This document shows, piece by piece, positions 24,467 through 33,248 of a stretch of 64,000 nucleotides of DNA. Made by a program: the position numbers and the translations under genes. Below the pieces are notes generated by a model. It had not been told where the DNA came from and searched no databases. It was given only the letters and a program-made list of their open reading frames with translations. Numbering within the stretch: the stretch's first letter is position 1; the number at the start of each line of letters is the position of its first letter. The stretch is taken from NCBI RefSeq assembly GCF_022832375.1, contig NZ_JALHLG010000013.1, forward strand, positions 1-64,000, in the 5' to 3' direction. The DNA is from Novosphingobium beihaiense. GTDB lineage: Bacteria; Pseudomonadota; Alphaproteobacteria; Sphingomonadales; Sphingomonadaceae.

Positions 24467-25471
24467 ATGACCGAGCAGAGCAAAATCCCCGTGCCGGAAG
24501 GCTCCGGCCCTCCTCCCAGGTCCGGCGAATCGCTGATCGAACGCGCGGCGGGCCAGTTCGGGCTCAACAGCTTCATTGCCCGGCCCGCGCTGCTTCCGCC
24601 CGAGGCGCGCGCGCTGGCCAAAGCGCCCGTGGCCCGTCCGGCCGCCCCGGCGCCGCAGAGTGCTGAGAGCGTTGCGCAGCCTGCCACACCGGCCCCCGTG
24701 GCCGCCGGGCCTGCCGTGACGCCTGTGGAGTTCCACGGCGTGCGCCATCCCGTGGACCGCGAGCACTTGCGCGAGCAGGGGCTGATCGTTCCCGAAGGGG
24801 CGGTGACGGCGCTGCTGGAGGAATTCCGCATCATCAAGCGCCAGATCCTTGTCCAGGCGGCGGATCTGCGCCGCCAGAAGGCAGGCGCGATCGCGCAGCG
24901 GGTGCTGATCGGCTCGCCGCTTCCCGGTGAGGGCAAGACCTACTGCGCGCTGAATCTGGCGCTTTCGATCGCGGCGGAAAAGGAAAGCGAGGTTCTGCTC
25001 GTCGATGCCGATTTCGCCAAGCCGTCGATTCTCTCCGCGCTGGGGCTGCCGGGCGGCCCGGGGCTGATGGACGCGCTGATGGACGAGGACACCGACGTCG
25101 CCGATTGCGTGCTCGGCACCGATATTCCGGGGCTCTGGGTGCTGCCTGCGGGCGATACCAGCAACCATGACAGCGAATATCTGGCCAGTTCGCGCACGGC
25201 GCGCGTGCTCGACCGCCTGACCGAAGGCGCGCCGCACCGCATCATCATTTTCGATTCTCCTCCCGCGCTGGCCGCATCGCCTGCCGCCGAACTGGCGAAA
25301 CATGTGGGGCAGGCACTGGTGATCGTGCGTGCGGACCGCACCGGGCAAGGCGCGCTGGAAGATGCGATCTCGCTGCTCAGCGCCTGCCCGAACGTGCAAC
25401 TGCTGCTCAACGGCGCGCAGTTCAGCCCCAGCGGGCGCCGGTTCGGCACTTATTACGGATACAAGGGATGA
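24467..25471 (+). CDS. XrtA-associated tyrosine autokinase
   Basis: A 334-residue BY-kinase. It has a Pro/Ala-rich N-terminal extension (about 50-90), Walker A SPLPGEGKT (150-158), Walker A' VLLVDADF (176-183), Walker B IIIFDSPP (259-266) and a C-terminal tyrosine cluster GTYYGYKG (Tyr329, 330, 332) for autophosphorylation. It has no membrane helices, so the chain-length determinant upstream should act as its membrane activator. Phosphorylation cycles regulate polymer length and export. The start is ATG 24467; the longer frame to 24395 lies inside the previous gene. The stop overlaps the next ATG by four bases. Confidence 0.92.
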   Translation: MTEQSKIPVPEGSGPPPRSGESLIERAAGQFGLNSFIARPALLPPEARALAKAPVARPAAPAPQSAESVAQPATPAPVAAGPAVTPVEFHGVRHPVDREHLREQGLIVPEGAVTALLEEFRIIKRQILVQAADLRRQKAGAIAQRVLIGSPLPGEGKTYCALNLALSIAAEKESEVLLVDADFAKPSILSALGLPGGPGLMDALMDEDTDVADCVLGTDIPGLWVLPAGDTSNHDSEYLASSRTARVLDRLTEGAPHRIIIFDSPPALAASPAAELAKHVGQALVIVRADRTGQGALEDAISLLSACPNVQLLLNGAQFSPSGRRFGTYYGYKG

Positions 25472-27231
25472 CGGGCGTGACGCAGATGCGGCAGGCATCG
25501 ATCGGGCGGCGGCTGGCCGCGGGCGCATCGCTGGCGGCACTGGCTGTTTTCGCCGTGCCCGGCGCGGCGCAGGCCCAGTCCATCGGTTATGACGGCGTGG
25601 GCAGCAGTGCTGGCGGCGCGGGTGGCGGTCAGGACGGATCGCAGGCCTATCAGCCGCCCCAGTCCGGAAAGTCCGGCAAGTCCGCAAGGCGCGGCGGGAA
25701 GGGCAGCAAGCGGCTTGAAGTGACGCCCTATATCGAGATCGATCAGGTCGCCGATGCCCAGATTTCGCCGGGCAACGACGTGCTGACCTACACGCAGGTA
25801 GCGGCGGGCATCGATGCGGGCATTGCCGGGCGCAACAACGGGGCCTCGGTCTCGCTCCGCTACGAGCGCCAGTTCGGCTGGGGCAAGAAAACGCGCGACG
25901 GCGATGCGATCAGCGGCGTTGCGCGGGGCTATACCACGATTGTTCCGGGCGTGACGGTGGAGGCGGGCGGCCTTGCGACCCGCGCCTCGTTCGATGGCCG
26001 GGGGGGCTCGGTGGTTTCGGACAAGAGCCGGACCGATGTCTATTCGGTCTATGGCGGGCCTTCGGTGGCGACGCGGGCTGGGGCCGTGAATCTCTCTGCC
26101 AATTACCGCGCGGGCTTCACCAAGGTCGATCAGTCGAACGACTATGCGGCGGGCGGCAGCACGGCTTCGGCCAATGTGTTCGACAAGAGCGTGACCCAGG
26201 CCGCCGATGCCGAGGCGGGCGTGGCGCCGGGCGACGTGCTGCCCGTGGGGCTGGGCGTGGGCGGCAATTTCTATCAGGAAGACATTTCCAACCTCGACCA
26301 GCGCGTGCGCAATGTGCAGGCGCAGGCGATGGTGACAGTGCCGGTCAGCCGAACGGTGCAGGCCGTGGGTTCCATCGGCTATGAGGATGTCGAGGTTTCC
26401 AGCCGCGATGCCCTGCGCGATGCCGATGGCAATCCGGTGATCGGTTCCGACGGCCGCTACAAGACGGACAAGAGCGCGCCGCGCGTGCTGGCCTATGACG
26501 TCAGCGGGCTGAGCTGGGATGTGGCGGTGATGTGGCGCCCGAGCCACCGCACCTCGCTCTCCGCGCATGTGGGCCGCCGTTATGGCGCAACCAATTTCGG
26601 CGGGACGCTGGCCTATGCGCCCAACGACCGCAGCCAGCTCAGCGTCGCCGTCTACAACAACGTGGCGGGCTACGGCGGCCAGCTCAACCGCCTGATCGAC
26701 GAACTGCCCGACGATTTCGAGGCCGTGCGCGATCCGGTGACGGGAGAGCTGACGGGCTGCGTCTCCTCGCTCGACGGCAACAACTGCCTGTCCGGCGCGC
26801 TGGGTTCGCTGCGCTCCTCGGTGTTCCGCGCGCGGGGCGTTTCGGCGAGCTATGCGATGCGGATCGGGCGGCTCAATGCCGGGATCGGGCTCGGCTACGA
26901 CCAGCGAAAGTTCATCGCCGCGCAAGGCACGGTGCTGGCCTCTGCCAATGGCGTGATCGATGAAAACTACTGGCTTTCGGCCTATCTGAGCGGGCAGCTT
27001 GGCGAGAATGCGGGCTGGTCCACCAATGCCTATGCCGCCTGGCTGTCGAGCAATGACGGGCTGACAGGGGATGCCAATAACTATGGCCTCTCGGCCAGTT
27101 ACTACCGCTTGCTGACCCGGCGTTTGCACGCCAGGCTGGCCGTGGCGATCGACGGGACCACCCGTGACGATCCAGCCATCGACGATATCTGGACCGCGTC
27201 GGCCCTGGCCGGTCTGCGCTACAATTTCTGA
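25468..27231 (+). CDS. Outer-membrane beta-barrel protein, PEP-CTERM/XrtA system-associated
   Basis: A 587-residue secreted protein with signal peptide (cleavage about AAQA-QS near residue 38), then a low-complexity Gly/Gln/Ser/Lys linker and a long domain of alternating amphipathic strands ending in the terminal aromatic of AGLRYNF, typical of outer-membrane barrels. It matches the exosortase-associated outer-membrane family whose role is unassigned; passage or anchoring of the polysaccharide is inferred. It begins ATGA-overlapped with the kinase gene. Met7 (MRQASIG) gives a more standard signal peptide. Confidence 0.85.
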   Translation: MTGVTQMRQASIGRRLAAGASLAALAVFAVPGAAQAQSIGYDGVGSSAGGAGGGQDGSQAYQPPQSGKSGKSARRGGKGSKRLEVTPYIEIDQVADAQISPGNDVLTYTQVAAGIDAGIAGRNNGASVSLRYERQFGWGKKTRDGDAISGVARGYTTIVPGVTVEAGGLATRASFDGRGGSVVSDKSRTDVYSVYGGPSVATRAGAVNLSANYRAGFTKVDQSNDYAAGGSTASANVFDKSVTQAADAEAGVAPGDVLPVGLGVGGNFYQEDISNLDQRVRNVQAQAMVTVPVSRTVQAVGSIGYEDVEVSSRDALRDADGNPVIGSDGRYKTDKSAPRVLAYDVSGLSWDVAVMWRPSHRTSLSAHVGRRYGATNFGGTLAYAPNDRSQLSVAVYNNVAGYGGQLNRLIDELPDDFEAVRDPVTGELTGCVSSLDGNNCLSGALGSLRSSVFRARGVSASYAMRIGRLNAGIGLGYDQRKFIAAQGTVLASANGVIDENYWLSAYLSGQLGENAGWSTNAYAAWLSSNDGLTGDANNYGLSASYYRLLTRRLHARLAVAIDGTTRDDPAIDDIWTASALAGLRYNF

Positions 27232-27251
27232 GTCCCAGGGGAGGACCAACG

Positions 27252-28484
27252 ATGTTCGATGAATTCTACGGGCTCAAGGCCAGGCCGTTCCAGCTCACGC
27301 CGGACCCGGAATTCTATTTCGAGAGCCTGACTCACCGTAAGGCGCTGTCCTATCTGGGCTATGGCCTGGCGCAGGGCGAAGGTTTCGTGGTGATCACCGG
27401 CGAAGTCGGTTCGGGCAAGTCTACACTGGTGGCGCACCTGATGGAGACGATCGATCCCGCGCGGATGACGGCGGCCAATGTCGTGACCAGCGCGCTCGAC
27501 GGGGGCGAGATCGTCCATGTCGTGGCGCAGGCCTTCGGGCTGCCGGTGCCGGGGCATGACAAGGCCTCCGCACTGGGCGCTATCGAGGCGTTCCTGCACG
27601 CGGAAGCGCGGCTGGGGCGCCGCTGCCTCCTGATTATCGACGAGGCGCAGAACCTGTCCATCGGCGCGCTCGAAGAGCTGCGCATGCTGTCCAACTTCCA
27701 GCTCGGCTCGCATCCGCTGTTGCAGACGCTGCTGCTGGGCCAGCCGGAGTTTCGCGAAACGCTGGCGGACAGCGATCAGCTTGAGCAATTGCGCCAGCGC
27801 GTGATCGCCGCGCACCACCTCGGCCCGATGGAGCGCGAGGAAGTGCAGGCCTATATCGAGCACCGCCTTGGCCGTGCGGGCTGGAGCGGCAACCCCGGTT
27901 TCGATGCGGATGTCTTTGCCGCGATCCATGAAGCATCGGGCGGGATTCCGCGCCGGATCAACCAGATCGTCAACCGCCTGCTGCTGCTGGGCGCGGTCGA
28001 GCAGCGCGCGCATATCGACAGCGCCATGGTGGCGCAGGTGCTCGAAGAGATGAACAGCGACGGGGCCATGGCGCTGGCCCGCCCTCAGCCGCAGGCCGAG
28101 GCTCCGGCAACAGAGGAAACCGCTGGCGGCGAAGCGCCCGTGGCACCGCCCGCCGCGCCTGCCGGATTGGCCGGAGAGGCCGGGTTCGATGCCGCCGGCG
28201 TCGCGGCGCTGATCGAGCAGGCGCTGGCGGACCGCGATGCGCGGATCGGCGAACTGGAGCAGGCCATGCTCGAACTCGCCGCCGCGCCCGGAACGCGCGA
28301 ACCGGCCTGGGCGCCTGAGGGCGATGGCAAGGTGGCTGAGCTGGAGGCGCGTCTCGCCGAAGTCAGCGCCTATGCCGCGAAGCTCGAAGCGCGTCTGGAC
28401 GAGCAGGAGCACATGCTGCGCCACACGCTGACGATGCTGATCGAATGGATCGAAAGCGACGGCGGCCGGCGCGAGGCGGCCTGA
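27252..28484 (+). CDS. XrtA/PEP-CTERM system-associated ATPase (ExeA-like)
   Basis: A 410-residue AAA ATPase beginning MFDEFYGLKARPFQLTPDP, the ExeA/general-secretion ATPase opener. Walker A GEVGSGKST (50-58), Walker B CLLIIDEAQNL (125-135) and an arginine-finger-like RRINQIVNRLLLLG follow. After the ATPase domain comes a Pro/Ala/Glu-rich linker (about 277-305), then a predicted coiled coil to the C-terminus. Its part in polysaccharide export is unknown; it may assemble or energise the envelope complex. 20-bp gap after the barrel gene. Confidence 0.9.
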   Translation: MFDEFYGLKARPFQLTPDPEFYFESLTHRKALSYLGYGLAQGEGFVVITGEVGSGKSTLVAHLMETIDPARMTAANVVTSALDGGEIVHVVAQAFGLPVPGHDKASALGAIEAFLHAEARLGRRCLLIIDEAQNLSIGALEELRMLSNFQLGSHPLLQTLLLGQPEFRETLADSDQLEQLRQRVIAAHHLGPMEREEVQAYIEHRLGRAGWSGNPGFDADVFAAIHEASGGIPRRINQIVNRLLLLGAVEQRAHIDSAMVAQVLEEMNSDGAMALARPQPQAEAPATEETAGGEAPVAPPAAPAGLAGEAGFDAAGVAALIEQALADRDARIGELEQAMLELAAAPGTREPAWAPEGDGKVAELEARLAEVSAYAAKLEARLDEQEHMLRHTLTMLIEWIESDGGRREAA

Positions 28485-28510
28485 CGGATCCGGCCGGGGA
28501 GGTGCAACCG

Positions 28511-29383
28511 ATGAATGCCAGCGAGCCGGTCAACGGGCTCTCGGTCGATGTCGAGGACTGGTTCCAGGTCGGCGCCTTCGAGACGGTGATCGATCGCGAG
28601 AGCTGGAGCACGCTGGCCTGCCGCGTGGAGCGCAATTGCGATGAAATCCTGCGGCTGTTTTCCGAAACCGGGGTGAAAGGCACGTTCTTCACCCTGGGCT
28701 GGATCGCGCAGCGCCACCCGGCGATGATGCGCCGGATCGCCGCCGAAGGGCATGAGATCGCCAGCCACGGCTGGGACCACGAACGCGTGTTCCGCCTCGG
28801 CGCCGGAGGCTTCGCGCAGGACATCGCCCGGGCCCGCAAGGCGATCGAGGATGCCTCTGGCACGGCGGTGACGGGCTACCGCGCGCCGAGCTTTTCCATC
28901 GATGCGCGCACCCCCTGGGCGTTCGAGGTGCTGGCGGAGCAAGGCTATGCCTACAGCTCCAGCGTCGCGCCTATCGTGCACGATCACTACGGCTGGCGCG
29001 AGGCGCCGCGTTTCGCGTTTCACCCGCTGGCGGGGCATGACTTCGTGGAGATCCCGGTAACGACCGCGCAGTTCGCCGGGCGGCGGCTGGCGGCCGGTGG
29101 GGGCGGGTTCTTCCGGGTGCTGCCCTATGGCTTCTCGCGCTGGGCGATCCGGCAGGTGAACGGGCAAGAGCGGCGCCCGGCGGTGTTCTATTTTCACCCG
29201 TGGGAGATCGATCCCGGCCAGCCGCGTGTCGAAGGGGCTCCGCTGCGCTCGCGGGTGCGGCACTACACCAACCTCGGCGTGATGGAGCGCAAGCTGCGCC
29301 AGCTTCTCGGCGAGTTCCGCTGGGGGCGCATGGACGACCTCGCTGCCCGCGAAGCGGTGCAGGCCATGGCATTAGCGGCATGA
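28511..29383 (+). CDS. XrtA system polysaccharide deacetylase
   Basis: A 290-residue NodB-homology deacetylase, expected to remove N- or O-acetyl groups from the exopolysaccharide. Motif 1 reads LSVDVEDWF (metal/catalytic Asp), motif 2 SHGWDHERV supplies the metal-binding His pair, motif 3 YRAPSFSID, and VFYFHPWEIDPGQPR gives the C-terminal catalytic region. It has no signal peptide, so it may act before export. The start is ATG 28511 following GGGGAGG; the longer frame begins inside the ATPase gene. Its stop overlaps the FemAB-like start by four bases. Confidence 0.92.
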   Translation: MNASEPVNGLSVDVEDWFQVGAFETVIDRESWSTLACRVERNCDEILRLFSETGVKGTFFTLGWIAQRHPAMMRRIAAEGHEIASHGWDHERVFRLGAGGFAQDIARARKAIEDASGTAVTGYRAPSFSIDARTPWAFEVLAEQGYAYSSSVAPIVHDHYGWREAPRFAFHPLAGHDFVEIPVTTAQFAGRRLAAGGGGFFRVLPYGFSRWAIRQVNGQERRPAVFYFHPWEIDPGQPRVEGAPLRSRVRHYTNLGVMERKLRQLLGEFRWGRMDDLAAREAVQAMALAA

Positions 29384-30456
29384 CGGCGACTTATCCTCTG
29401 ACGCAGAACGGTGTGCGCGTGGCGCACCTCTACGATTCGCTGGAAGTCTCCCGGCTGGAGGCTTTCGTGGCGCGCCATCCGCAGGGCACGCCGTTTCACC
29501 GGCCCGCGTGGTTCATGTCCGTTGCCCAGGCGACCGGAAACGAGGCGCATGGGCTGGTGCAGACGCGGCAGGGGGAGATAACAGCTTTCCTGCCGTTCGA
29601 TGCCATTCACTCGCCGGTCTTCGGCCGGGTTCTTGCTTCCAGCGGCTTTGCCGTGGGCGGCGGACTGCTGGCCGCCGAGGGCGTGGACCCCAAGGAAATG
29701 TTCGTCGCGGCGGAGGAACTGGCGCGGCGCCTGTCCTGCCCGACCATCGAACTGCGCGGCGGGCTGCTGCCGCAGGCGCAAGGGGGCTGGGCGCTCAAGA
29801 GCGAATCGCACTGCAACTTCGCCCGCCCGCTCGCCGCGGACGACGAGGCCGAGCTTCTCGCCATCCCGCGCAAACAGCGCGCCGAAGTGCGCAAGGCACT
29901 GGCTAATGACCTGACCGTGGAAGTGGGCACCGGCGAGCGCGACCGCGCGGCGCATTACGAGGTATTCTGCGAAAGCTACCGCAACCTTGGCACCCCGGTG
30001 TTCCCGCGCGCGCTGCTGGACAGTGTGGTCGATGCCTTCGGCAAGGACGCCGATATCCTGACGGTGCGGCACGAGAGCAAGCCGGTGGCGAGCGTGATCA
30101 GCCTCTATCACGGCGGCGCGGTGATGCCCTACTGGGGCGGCGGCACCTGGGAGGCGCGGCGGCTGCGCGCCAATGACCGGATGTATTACGAGCTGATGCT
30201 CCATGCCCGGCGGCGTGGCTGCGCGACGTTCGATTTCGGCCGCTCCAAGACGGGCAGCGGCGCCTATCACTTCAAGCGCAACTGGGGTTTCGAGCCGGAG
30301 CCGCTGACATATGCCACCTGGACCCGCCCCGGCGCCGCAAAGCGCGAGGCCGATCCCACCAGTTCCAAGCTCTCCTTGCAGATCAAGGTCTGGCAGCGCC
30401 TGCCGCTCTCCGTCGCCAACCGGCTGGGGCCGCTGATCGCGCGCGGGATCGGCTGA
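29380..30456 (+). CDS. FemAB family XrtA/PEP-CTERM system-associated protein
   Basis: A 358-residue FemAB-like (GNAT-fold) transferase. Parts visible: FHRPAWFMSVAQATG near residue 40, ITAFLPFDAIHS, SESHCNFARPL, IPRKQRAEVRKALA, and the C-terminal ATFDFGRSKTGSGAYHFKRN with WGFEP typical of this family. FemAB proteins add amino acids to cell-wall precursors; here the acceptor is probably a sugar or lipid-linked intermediate of the exopolysaccharide. It is a second GNAT-like enzyme in the locus besides the one at 18159. The start at 29380 overlaps the deacetylase stop (ATGA). Confidence 0.9.
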   Translation: MTATYPLTQNGVRVAHLYDSLEVSRLEAFVARHPQGTPFHRPAWFMSVAQATGNEAHGLVQTRQGEITAFLPFDAIHSPVFGRVLASSGFAVGGGLLAAEGVDPKEMFVAAEELARRLSCPTIELRGGLLPQAQGGWALKSESHCNFARPLAADDEAELLAIPRKQRAEVRKALANDLTVEVGTGERDRAAHYEVFCESYRNLGTPVFPRALLDSVVDAFGKDADILTVRHESKPVASVISLYHGGAVMPYWGGGTWEARRLRANDRMYYELMLHARRRGCATFDFGRSKTGSGAYHFKRNWGFEPEPLTYATWTRPGAAKREADPTSSKLSLQIKVWQRLPLSVANRLGPLIARGIG

Positions 30457-31685
30457 TGGGCGAGATCCTGTTCCTGTCCCACCGCATCCCGTTCCCGCCG
30501 GACCGGGGCGACAAGATCCGCTCGCACCATGTGCTCAAAGCTCTGGCGCGGCTGGCGCCGGTCCACGTCGCGACCTTTGCGGACGATGGGGAGGATCACC
30601 GGTTCGAAAGCGATCTGGCTGCGCTGGCCGCCAGCTATTGCCTCGTGCACCGGCGCAAACCCTTGCCACTGGCCGGGCTGGAAGCGCTGGCGAAGGGCCA
30701 GCCGCTCAGCCTCACCGCCTTTCACGACCGCCGCCTTGCACAGTATGTCCGCGAGGTTCTGGCGCAGCGCGATATCGGCGTGATCTACGTCTTTTCCGGT
30801 CAGATGGCGCAATATGTGCCTGCCGGATTTCGCGGGCGTGTGGTGGCCGATCTGGTCGATGTCGATTCCGCCAAGTTCGAGGCCTATGCCGCCAAGGGCC
30901 GGGGCCCGCGCGCCTGGATGGAACGCCGCGAAGGCAAGCTGCTGCGCGCCGAGGAAGCGCGGATCGCGGCGGCCAGCGGCGTCACGCTGCTGATCAGCAA
31001 GGCCGAAGCGGACCTGCTGCAATCGCGCCTGCCCGGTGCGGGGCCGCGCGTCTGCGCGATGGGCAATGGCATGGACAGCACTTACTTCGATCCGGCTGAG
31101 GCCAGTCCAGAACCGCGCATGCTCGCCAAGGGTACGCCGCGCCTGATCTTCACCGGGCAGATGGACTACGCCCCCAATATCGAGGCGGCTACCCGTGCGA
31201 TCGAGCGGATCATGCCGCGCGTGCGCAAGCTGTGCCCGCAAGCGAGCCTGCACATCGTCGGCCGCAATCCGCCGCCCGCGCTTCAGGCCCGCAGCGGCCG
31301 GGACGGGATCGAAGTCTGGGGCCGGGTCGAGGACGTGCGGCCCTGGCTTGCCGCTGCCGATATTGCGCTCGTCCCGCTGGAAATCGCGCGCGGGGTGCAG
31401 AACAAGGTGCTCGAAGCCATGGCGATGGGCCTGCCCGTGGTGCTCTCGCCGGGAGCGGCGACCGGGATCGAGGCGCGGAACGGCCGCGATTTCCTGATTG
31501 CCGATAGCGACGAGGATCTGGCGAAAGCCGTGGTCTCGCTGGCCGCCGATCCGGTGCGGGCAGGGGCCATGGGCGCCGCCGCGCGCGAATGGATCGTGGC
31601 CCATGCCGCCTGGGATGCCGCGCTGGCGGCGCTGCCCGGCTATCTTGGTTTCGAAAGCGCCGGGAGCATAAGCGATGCCGCCTGA
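30456..31685 (+). CDS. Exosortase A-associated glycosyltransferase (Stp1-like)
   Basis: A 409-residue GT-B fold glycosyltransferase of the exosortase-linked GT4/Stp1 family. The N-terminus ILFLSHRIPFPPDRGDKIR is characteristic. The GT4 donor-binding half follows: PRLIFTGQMDYAPNIEA, LHIVGRNPPPALQ, GRVEDVRPWLAAADIALVPL and GVQNKVLEAMAMGLPVV (the E-x7-E like region). It should add a sugar to the polysaccharide repeat unit on its lipid carrier. It shares one base with the preceding stop codon (TGATG), and its own end overlaps xrtA by 11 bp. Confidence 0.9.
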   Translation: MGEILFLSHRIPFPPDRGDKIRSHHVLKALARLAPVHVATFADDGEDHRFESDLAALAASYCLVHRRKPLPLAGLEALAKGQPLSLTAFHDRRLAQYVREVLAQRDIGVIYVFSGQMAQYVPAGFRGRVVADLVDVDSAKFEAYAAKGRGPRAWMERREGKLLRAEEARIAAASGVTLLISKAEADLLQSRLPGAGPRVCAMGNGMDSTYFDPAEASPEPRMLAKGTPRLIFTGQMDYAPNIEAATRAIERIMPRVRKLCPQASLHIVGRNPPPALQARSGRDGIEVWGRVEDVRPWLAAADIALVPLEIARGVQNKVLEAMAMGLPVVLSPGAATGIEARNGRDFLIADSDEDLAKAVVSLAADPVRAGAMGAAAREWIVAHAAWDAALAALPGYLGFESAGSISDAA

Positions 31686-33237
31686 AATGCGCGCGATGAT
31701 GCACTCGTTTGCCGAGGCGGGACGGCGGCTGTCTCCGGTCTGGCGCGCCGCGCTGATCCGGTTGGCGCTGGTCTGGGCGCTGCTGCTGGCGGTCTTCGCG
31801 TCCGACTGGGCGGCGATGGTGCGGCAGTGGTGGGATATTTCCACGTACAACCACATCGTGCTGGTGCCCGCGATCCTCGCCTGGCTGGTGTGGCAGCGCT
31901 GGCCGGAGCTGGAAAAGCTGGAGCCGCGCCTTTGGTGGCCGGGGCTGGTGCCCTTTGCCGGGGCGGCCTTCCTCTGGCTGCTGGGCGCGATGTCCGGGCT
32001 GGATCTGGCAAAGCAGGCGGCGGCCGTGGCCATGTTCGGCGCGGTGGTGCCGCTGCTGCTGGGCGTGCGGGTGAGTGCCGGGCTGGCCTTCCCGCTAGCC
32101 TATCTGGTCTTCCTTGTCCCTGTTGGCGAGGAAATGGTTAACCTGCTGCAGACGATCACGGCCGGGATCACGGTCGCCTTGACGCACCTGAGCGGCGTTC
32201 CGGCGGAAATCGAGGGAGTGTTCATCAATACCCCCGCCGGGCTTTTCGAAGTGGCGGAGGCCTGTTCCGGCGTGAAGTTCCTGATCGCGATGATCGCGTT
32301 CGGGGTGCTGGCGGCCAACGTCTGTTTCATAAGCTGGCGCCGCCGTGCAGTGATGCTGGCGTCCTGCGTGGTGGTGCCGGTGCTGGCGAACGGCGTGCGG
32401 GCCTGGGGCACGATCTATGCCGCGCAGTTCTTCGGCGTCGAAGTGGCGGCCGGGTTCGATCATATCGTCTATGGCTGGATCTTCTTCGCGCTGGTGCTGG
32501 CGCTGGTGATCGCGGGGGCGTGGCGCTTCTTCGACCGGCCGCTGGATGCGCCGGTGATCGACGCGCAGGCCATTGCCAAAGCGCCGTGGCTTGGCCGTCT
32601 GGAGACGCGGCCCGTCCCGGCGCGCGCAGTGCTGGCGGCGCTTGCGGCCGTGATCGTGGCGGTGCAGGGCTGGGCCTATACGGCGGACCGGCTGGCCGCG
32701 CCGGTGCCCCGGCAGATCATGCTCCCCGCCGTTCCGGGCTGGACCCGCGTGGACTACAGCCCGCAGATCTGGTGGGAGCCACAGGCGCAAGGGGCCGATC
32801 ACCGGCTGCTGGGGCGCTACCGCGACGGACAGGGGCGGCAGGTCGATGTCTTCGTGGCGCTCTATGCGCGGCAGGGCGAAGGGCATGAAGCCGGCGGCTT
32901 CGGGCAGGGGGCCTTGCCCCCTTCCAGCCCCTGGGCCTGGCAGGCGCCGGGGCCGGACTTCGCCGGGGGCAAGAGCGAGCGTCTGCTGGGTGACGGCACC
33001 GTCCGGCGGCTGGCCGTGACGTGGTATCGCAACGGCAGCCTGCTGTCCGGCAGCAACACCCGGCTGAAGCTCGCCGTGATCGCCAATCACCTGTCCTTTC
33101 GCGCCCGGCCCACCACGATGCTGATCCTCTCGGCGGAGGATGCGGCGCAGGCCCCGGCCGAACAGGCCATCCGCCGCTTCCGGGCGTCCACAGGCCCGCT
33201 GGGGCCGTGGATGGACCGCATGACTCGCGTCCGGTAA
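31675..33237 (+). CDS. xrtA: Exosortase A with C-terminal EpsI domain
   Basis: A 520-residue membrane protein joining an exosortase (about 1-290, some 8 helices) to an EpsI-like domain (about 310-515, with helix near 315-335). The transpeptidase-type catalytic residues are all present: Cys197 in VAEACSGVKF, Arg242 in ANGVRAWGTIY and His263 in GFDHIVYGWIFF. Exosortase A recognises PEP-CTERM tails at the membrane and, by analogy with sortase/archaeosortase, cuts and attaches them to a cell-surface acceptor; EpsI is associated with the polysaccharide. No gene for a PEP-CTERM substrate protein is visible in this window. Confidence 0.93.
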   Translation: MPPEMRAMMHSFAEAGRRLSPVWRAALIRLALVWALLLAVFASDWAAMVRQWWDISTYNHIVLVPAILAWLVWQRWPELEKLEPRLWWPGLVPFAGAAFLWLLGAMSGLDLAKQAAAVAMFGAVVPLLLGVRVSAGLAFPLAYLVFLVPVGEEMVNLLQTITAGITVALTHLSGVPAEIEGVFINTPAGLFEVAEACSGVKFLIAMIAFGVLAANVCFISWRRRAVMLASCVVVPVLANGVRAWGTIYAAQFFGVEVAAGFDHIVYGWIFFALVLALVIAGAWRFFDRPLDAPVIDAQAIAKAPWLGRLETRPVPARAVLAALAAVIVAVQGWAYTADRLAAPVPRQIMLPAVPGWTRVDYSPQIWWEPQAQGADHRLLGRYRDGQGRQVDVFVALYARQGEGHEAGGFGQGALPPSSPWAWQAPGPDFAGGKSERLLGDGTVRRLAVTWYRNGSLLSGSNTRLKLAVIANHLSFRARPTTMLILSAEDAAQAPAEQAIRRFRASTGPLGPWMDRMTRVR

Positions 33238-33248
33238 GCCTGCCTGCC

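Noticed and set aside
25453-27249. A 598-codon open frame on the minus strand
   Set aside because: It is antisense to the outer-membrane barrel gene, with no recognisable domain and no SD.
30267-32033. A 588-codon open frame on the minus strand
   Set aside because: It covers the glycosyltransferase and xrtA start on the opposite strand. The translation lacks any family motif.
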